A DNA stretch of 64,000 nucleotides. Origin: Alteromonas sp. 5E99-2 (GTDB taxonomy: Bacteria; Pseudomonadota; Gammaproteobacteria; Enterobacterales; Alteromonadaceae). How positions within the stretch are numbered: position 1 is the stretch's first letter; each line of letters starts with the position of its first letter. Under the pieces are notes generated by a model. The model searched no databases. It saw only the letters and a list, made by a program, of their open reading frames with translations, and had not been told where the DNA came from. The translations under genes and the position numbers were made by a program. Below, piece by piece: positions 59,381-64,000 of this stretch. The stretch spans positions 1-64,000 of the forward strand of contig NZ_JAFNJE010000007.1 in the NCBI RefSeq assembly GCF_017368475.1, written 5' to 3'.

Positions 59381-59608
59381 TTACTTGTGTGAATCAGTGT
59401 ATGGCAACAATGCAAGAAAACGCGCACGTTTAATTGCAGTTGAAAGCTGACGTTGATACTTTGCACTGGTACCAGTGATACGACTTGGAACAATTTTACC
59501 GCTTTCGGTAACATAGTTCTTAAGTGTAGGAATGTCTTTGTAGTCTATCTCAACTACACCTTCTGCTGAAAAACGGCAGAACTTACGACGTCTAAAAAAT
59601 CGAGCCAT
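59381..59608 (-). CDS. rpsR: 30S ribosomal protein S18
   Basis: A 75-residue S18, which binds S6 on the 30S platform. It starts [17 protein letters not shown] and has [20 protein letters not shown]. The single Cys11 is kept. It lies only 11 nt after rpsF; in E. coli the primosome gene priB sits in this gap, and here it is missing. Confidence 0.98.
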   Translation of the reverse strand: MARFFRRRKFCRFSAEGVVEIDYKDIPTLKNYVTESGKIVPSRITGTSAKYQRQLSTAIKRARFLALLPYTDSHK

Positions 59609-59619
59609 TTATACTCTCC

Positions 59620-60000
59620 TTATTCCTGATCTTCGCTAACTGGCTTTTCAGCGCGAGGTGCATCTTCACGGCGTTCGCGACGTTCTTCTTTCATCATAGG
59701 AGATGCTTCAGTTACCGCGCCTTTAGTGCGCATAACCATATTGCGAAGAATTACATCGTTAAAACGGAATGCAGTTTCTAGTTCTTCAACAGCTTCTGCA
59801 GTTGCTTCAGCATTAATAAGAACATAGTGTGCTTTGTGAAGTTTTTCGATTGGGTATGCCAATTGACGACGGCCCCAGTCTTCTAGGCGGTGGATTACAC
59901 CTTCGCCTTGCTTCAGGATAGTGGTATAACGTTCGATCATACCTGGTACTTGTTCACTCTGATCAGGGTGAACCATAAATACGATTTCGTAATGACGCAT
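59620..60000 (-). CDS. rpsF: 30S ribosomal protein S6
   Basis: A 126-residue S6. It starts [20 protein letters not shown], with AAGGAG 7 nt upstream; 16 further open codons upstream are ignored. [18 protein letters not shown] and HYVLINAEA are typical. The C-terminus is an acidic, Arg/Glu-rich tail (residues 105-126), the part that RimK extends with glutamates in E. coli. It leads the operon. Confidence 0.97.
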   Translation of the reverse strand: MRHYEIVFMVHPDQSEQVPGMIERYTTILKQGEGVIHRLEDWGRRQLAYPIEKLHKAHYVLINAEATAEAVEELETAFRFNDVILRNMVMRTKGAVTEASPMMKEERRERREDAPRAEKPVSEDQE

Positions 60001-60088
60001 CAATACGCTCCTTACGGTTGTAGTCTCGGGCAGTGCAGCTGTCTGCATAAAGACAAGGAACTAGTGTGATTAGCTGCAAGGGCGCGGA

Positions 60089-60117
60089 TTATACAGAGGT
60101 AAAGACACCTGTACAAG
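60089..60117 (-). promoter_or_regulatory. Sigma-70 promoter of rpsF
   Basis: On the minus strand TTGTAC (60112-60117), a 17-nt spacer and perfect TATAAT (60089-60094), then CCGCGCCC, a GC-rich discriminator typical of ppGpp-controlled ribosomal promoters. Confidence 0.85.
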
Positions 60118-60150
60118 CATTAATCACTGGAAGAGACTATATTACTAAAA

Positions 60151-61080
60151 TTAAGCGACTTGAATTGCGTTTAAAGACTTCACTTCCGTTAAATTCTTGT
60201 CCGCTGTATCAAATAAACTCACATCACTTTTTTGCATAGAACTCATAGACGCCAAGCCTATAGTAATTGTGAGTTGCTCTGAATAACTACCCTCGAAAGG
60301 AATACATAATTCACTAACTGCTCGTATTATTCTTTGCGATACGCTTTTTGCTCCTTGTTCATTGGTCCCTGGTAATAAAATTGTAAATTCTTCACCACCA
60401 TATCGACACACACAATCAGGTTTACGGTTCACGATTTCTTTCAATACCGACGCAATGCTTTTTATCGCTTTATCGCCCGCAGCATATCCATATCTATCAT
60501 TAAATACAGAGAAATCGTTTATATCAATAATCAATAAAGATAAATCGCTGTTGTAACGCTCCGCATACGCCATTTGCTCTTTTACATGCTTGCCGTAGTA
60601 ATAACGGTTATTCAACCCCGTTAGCGTATCTGTATGATAAAGCCTGTTTGATATTTCAATGTGCCAATGAGATGTTAAGCGTGACATCACTCGCATCTTA
60701 AGCGCAGGCATCACTAAGGGTTTCCTCAAAAAATCAGCCCCTCCTGCTTCCCAAGCTTTCAACTCGGTTTCTACGTTTTTATCGTCGGAAAGAAAAATAA
60801 TGGGGCAGCGAGACAACATACTCATCTCTCGAATCTCTTTGCATATCGCCCAACCATCTAGCGCAGGCATATTTACATCTAAAAGCACAAGATCTGGAGC
60901 TTCCAATCGACAAAAAGCCAAGGCAGACTCACCATCGTTGAACACCTTAACATTGCGAAACTCTGCCAGGCTTTCTCTGATTTTATCTGTAGTATCAACA
61001 TCATCATCAATAACAAGCACGAGGGCATCTATTAAATCTGGCGTTGTATTAGCATCCATAGCTATCACTTTGTTATTCAT
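60151..61080 (-). CDS. Response regulator with GGDEF diguanylate cyclase domain
   Basis: A 309-residue protein. The receiver domain (about 18-135) has acidic residues at 25-27, phosphorylation site Asp68 (LVLLDVNMPALDGW) and Lys120. The cyclase domain (about 150-305) has the active GGEEF at 228-232. An RxxD inhibitory site (219-222) lies five residues before it. It should make cyclic di-GMP when phosphorylated, with product feedback. The partner kinase is not in the window. Confidence 0.92.
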   Translation of the reverse strand: MNNKVIAMDANTTPDLIDALVLVIDDDVDTTDKIRESLAEFRNVKVFNDGESALAFCRLEAPDLVLLDVNMPALDGWAICKEIREMSMLSRCPIIFLSDDKNVETELKAWEAGGADFLRKPLVMPALKMRVMSRLTSHWHIEISNRLYHTDTLTGLNNRYYYGKHVKEQMAYAERYNSDLSLLIIDINDFSVFNDRYGYAAGDKAIKSIASVLKEIVNRKPDCVCRYGGEEFTILLPGTNEQGAKSVSQRIIRAVSELCIPFEGSYSEQLTITIGLASMSSMQKSDVSLFDTADKNLTEVKSLNAIQVA

Positions 61081-61279
61081 AATTCAGCCTGCTTATTTTT
61101 AGTTATAGACTCTAGTTACAAAACAAACCAATTTAACCAACAAATTAATTACATTAAATTTGCAATGTTTTAGTTTGAAGGTTCTGAATGAATAAAGTTC
61201 CTTTAATTTCACACGCTACCCTCTATATTCATGTGTTAAATGTAATACAATTGTGTTTTTGCAATAATATTGGGTAGAC

Positions 61280-62788
61280 ATGGCAGCAATTGGAATTGAT
61301 TACGGTACTTCAAACTCTGAAGTTGTATTTTTTGATGGCAAAGATCACCAGTTTGTTAAGCTAGATCCCTTAAATAAAGATTCAAATAAAATTAGATCTT
61401 CGATTTTTATTTATTTTGAAGATGATTTACCTACACCTCCTTCCGATATGATCGAAGCCAAAGTAAGCCAAATAAAGCGGTCAATTACAGAGCAAATAGA
61501 AAAAGCGAAGCAAGGCTATTACGATTCCCGCGATCCAAAAGAACAAAACATATTTAGTGCGCGCATAGATGAATTGAGAGGCCAATTTCATGACAAACCG
61601 GGCCTTCAACGTAAGGCTATCCAGTTGCTTCTTAAAAATATGACCGTACAAGATTTGTCACTAAACCAGTTGGTCGCCCATGGTAAATTTGCTTTTGGGG
61701 AAGAAGGGTTCAAACGATTTCTCGCACACCCCAATAAAGGCCGTTTAATTTACTCACCTAAAAATTTCCTAGGTGCGTCATTAGATGAAACACAACGCAG
61801 TGCCTTTGTTGGCATGATTGGTAAACAACTAGCTTATTTTAAAAACAATGCAGAAACCCAATTAAAAGCCCCTGTCACCGAAGCGGTTATCGGCAGGCCA
61901 GTGCGTTTTCATGGAACCCGTGGTGATGAAGGAAACACACAAGCTATTTCCATTATGACAAAAGCCGCAGAATTCGCGGGGTTTGAAAAAGTGAGTTTTC
62001 TAGAAGAGCCTATCGCGGCAGCATACAAAATTGAACGCACATTAAATAAGAAAACCAACGCATTAGTTGTCGATATAGGAGGAGGTACCACTGATATTTG
62101 TTGCATTACCCTGTCTCCTGAAAAATACAATAATATAGACAGGCAACAAGATGTTTTGTCTGTAACCGGTACCCGTTTAGGCGGAATGGAATGCGATAAA
62201 AGCTTAGTATTAAAAGCCATTGCCCCGAGTATGGGAATGGGGTTAAAAACATTTAATGGATTACCCGTACCTCCTACTTATTTTTCAGACATGTGTGCGG
62301 TAGACGACATTCCTAAACTAACTCGTTTCTTTCATGAAGATTATGGTTTAGATATCGCTCAAACTATGTCAATCGTTGAAAACTCAAGTTCATTGGAGCG
62401 TTTATTAACGGTTCAAGAAGAAAAGCTCTCTGCTCGTTTAGTTAACTCATCTCGCCTAGCGAAAGAATTACTGTCATCACAAGATGAAATAGTGCTACCT
62501 CTAAATTACATAGAAAAAGACTTTCAAGTTTCTATATCTAAAACAGAACTAAATGAATCCATGAAATCATGGTTAAAACGAGTTAAAAAGCTCATTACAG
62601 ATTGTTTAGATAACACATCTCACAAACCAGACATTTTGTTTATTACTGGAGGGATGAGTTTATCTCCCATCGTAATAGATGAAATTCAAAAAAACTGGTT
62701 ACCTGAGTTACCCGTAGTCGAAGGCGATGCATTTAATTCAGTTTGTGAAGGGTTAGCTATTCGCGCTTTTAATTTAACGAATAGCTAA
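61280..62788 (+). CDS. yegD: YegD-type Hsp70-family protein
   Basis: A 502-residue actin-fold ATPase. Phosphate loop 1 is IGIDYGTSNSEV (4-15), loop 2 is VVDIGGGTTDICC (near 264) and the adenosine region is ITGGMSLSPIVIDEI (near 454). FLEEPIAAAYKIE is Hsp70-like. It has no usual Hsp70 peptide-binding domain. YegD's function is unknown; its chaperone nature is inferred from the fold. Its stop is 3 nt from that of the kinase on the other strand. Confidence 0.88.
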   Translation: MAAIGIDYGTSNSEVVFFDGKDHQFVKLDPLNKDSNKIRSSIFIYFEDDLPTPPSDMIEAKVSQIKRSITEQIEKAKQGYYDSRDPKEQNIFSARIDELRGQFHDKPGLQRKAIQLLLKNMTVQDLSLNQLVAHGKFAFGEEGFKRFLAHPNKGRLIYSPKNFLGASLDETQRSAFVGMIGKQLAYFKNNAETQLKAPVTEAVIGRPVRFHGTRGDEGNTQAISIMTKAAEFAGFEKVSFLEEPIAAAYKIERTLNKKTNALVVDIGGGTTDICCITLSPEKYNNIDRQQDVLSVTGTRLGGMECDKSLVLKAIAPSMGMGLKTFNGLPVPPTYFSDMCAVDDIPKLTRFFHEDYGLDIAQTMSIVENSSSLERLLTVQEEKLSARLVNSSRLAKELLSSQDEIVLPLNYIEKDFQVSISKTELNESMKSWLKRVKKLITDCLDNTSHKPDILFITGGMSLSPIVIDEIQKNWLPELPVVEGDAFNSVCEGLAIRAFNLTNS

Positions 62789-62791
62789 AAT

Positions 62792-63460
62792 TTACTGTTC
62801 GCTTAACACACGATTGAGAATAATTTTATGTATAGTCTCTATTGGTAATAAAGTGTCTTCGTTGACGCAATCAATTTTTAACCAACTCTCAGATATCTCT
62901 AGTTGTTTGTACACATGATAAACCTTTTCTAAATAGCCGTGCTGAGCTTCTTGGATATCTTCCTTTTCGTCTGTGTATGAGCGTTTTTTCTTTTTCAAAA
63001 CTAACTCTTTCGAAAATTCGATGGGCAAATCAAGAAAAAACGTCATGTCGGGTTTAGGCAACTGGTTAACTTTATATTCTAGGGTTTTAATCCATTCAAT
63101 AAAGCCGCTTCGTTCTGATTCAGCAAATTTCGCAGATTGATGAGCCGCATTCGATTCCACATATCGGTCACAAATCACATAAAACCCGTCATCTAAATCA
63201 CGTATTAATGCCGGTTTTTGCTCTAAACGATCACTGGCAAATAAAATGGAAGCAAGTTTTGGATGAACATCGTCAAACGTCCCAAATTCCCCACGCAAAA
63301 ATGCCCCTATTTCTCCACCAAAAAACGTAGTTTCATAAGCGGGGAAGCTGTACATTTTGACTTTTTTTCCTGCTTTTTTTAACGCTTCAACTAAAAGTTC
63401 AGCTTGCGTACCTTTACCACTGCCATCGATTCCCTCAACGGTAATCAATTTTCCTTTCAT
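62792..63460 (-). CDS. Thymidylate kinase-like nucleoside monophosphate kinase
   Basis: A 222-residue P-loop kinase. The loop is GIDGSGKGT (10-18), the substrate region DRYVESNAAHQSAK (DRY form of the dTMP kinase DRx box), and a basic lid KKKKRSYTDEKEDIQ follows. The family phosphorylates dTMP to dTDP. In most gammaproteobacteria tmk sits between yceG and holB; this gene is alone, so it may be a second, divergent copy. The ATG at 63460 is preferred over a TTG four codons upstream. Confidence 0.78.
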   Translation of the reverse strand: MKGKLITVEGIDGSGKGTQAELLVEALKKAGKKVKMYSFPAYETTFFGGEIGAFLRGEFGTFDDVHPKLASILFASDRLEQKPALIRDLDDGFYVICDRYVESNAAHQSAKFAESERSGFIEWIKTLEYKVNQLPKPDMTFFLDLPIEFSKELVLKKKKRSYTDEKEDIQEAQHGYLEKVYHVYKQLEISESWLKIDCVNEDTLLPIETIHKIILNRVLSEQ

Positions 63461-63686
63461 ATTGTCACTCAATACTGTAATTGCCTAGACAAATAATACA
63501 CTTTCTGAACATAAGCAACACAACTCAATTGTATAAAATTAAGGGCTAAGGCTAACGTTTATACAATGTAAAGCCACGAGAGCTCTACTTTGGTTTACTC
63601 GCTACTATGTTATTAACCTAGGCACTTGCTTTACTTTTTTTAAAGAAGATCTATATTCTAAAACAATACTTCCCTAGAAAAACATC

Positions 63687-64000
63687 ATGCGAATACTATT
63701 AGCTACTCTACTTTTAATGAGCTTCTGCGGTTATTCTCAAGTCAGCAATGAACAAACGACTTTCGCATACGCTGAACTAGAGAGCATGTCGGCATCCTCT
63801 GTTTTAAGTAGAGCAAAATCATATCGATATAGTAATATGAAGCTAAGTATAGAGCTTGCTAATACGGCACTAAGCAAAGCTGAAACTGACAATGACTTGC
63901 AACTATCTGCTCAAATTCACACCGTTCTAGGAAAAGTCCACGATTCATCAAACAACGCGAAAGAAGCAGAGCTCAATTTCAAAAAAGCTATTTCGATAAA
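63687..64000 (+). CDS. Secreted TPR-repeat protein, N-terminal fragment (runs off the right edge)
   Basis: The first 104 codons of a gene that continues past the window. It begins MRILLATLLLMSFCGYSQ, a signal peptide (possible Cys14). The part after residue 40 is helical with tetratricopeptide-like spacing (LSIELANTALSKAE, then AQIHTVLGKVHDSSNNAKEA, then ELNFKKAI). In such bacteria TPR starts of this type often belong to sensor kinases or GGDEF proteins, but the rest is not visible. Confidence 0.7.
   Translation, partial: MRILLATLLLMSFCGYSQVSNEQTTFAYAELESMSASSVLSRAKSYRYSNMKLSIELANTALSKAETDNDLQLSAQIHTVLGKVHDSSNNAKEAELNFKKAISI

Overview
The window is a stretch of bacterial chromosome from a gammaproteobacterium. 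Protein sequences and gene order (secE-nusG-rplKAJL-rpoBC-rpsLG-fusA-tuf; tsaE-amiB-mutL-miaA-hfq-hflXKC; rpsF-rpsR-rplI) point to a marine member of the Alteromonadales. This assignment is from pattern recognition, not a database search. I see no rRNA, CRISPR array, insertion sequence, integrase or phage gene.

Layout. 1-15.6 kb (all minus strand): tRNA-Trp, secE, nusG, rplKAJL, rpoBC, then rpsL, rpsG, fusA and the first codons of tuf. Promoters, an L10-type leader and several hairpin terminators or attenuators are visible here. 15.6-20.1 kb: an ABC exporter with a MAPEG-family membrane protein, then a lipoprotein M13 peptidase on the plus strand. 20.1-25.5 kb (minus): a probable operon pyrC-dbpA-speD-speE-hydrolase, which joins pyrimidine synthesis, ribosome assembly and spermidine synthesis. 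25.6-31.9 kb: a two-domain ornithine-lipid synthase (OlsF type), a DinB-like protein, folE and folM facing away from each other, an AsmA-like protein, a UbiG-type methyltransferase and a DUF2237 protein. 31.9-35.0 kb: an aldehyde dehydrogenase and an acetolactate-synthase-type ThDP enzyme as a pair. 35.1-36.5 kb: hemH coupled to a small DUF4112 membrane protein. 36.7-44.9 kb (minus): the tsaE-amiB-mutL-miaA-hfq-hflX-hflK-hflC superoperon. 45-50.4 kb: queG, hemE, nudC, zur, a CheX-like protein and an OmpA-family protein. 50.4-60.1 kb: dnaB and the rpsF-rpsR-rplI operon, all minus. Between dnaB and rplI sits a block of about 7 kb with five type IV minor-pilin genes, a LiaF-like protein and a TonB-dependent siderophore receptor. 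60.1-64 kb: a response regulator with a GGDEF domain, a YegD-type Hsp70 relative, a thymidylate-kinase-like enzyme and the start of a TPR protein.

Most of the window is core housekeeping. The least ordinary parts are: (i) the minor-pilin operon, whose last gene joins a PilX-type N-terminus to a 500-residue repeat-rich body, with no pilY1 beside it; (ii) the speD-speE operon, which uses a membrane-anchored aminopropyltransferase and ends in a lipoprotein hydrolase; (iii) the fused OlsF-type acyltransferase; (iv) the compact junction between rpoC and rpsL, where a sigma-70 promoter fires from inside the rpoC terminator hairpin. None of these is proven new; each has a defined test below.
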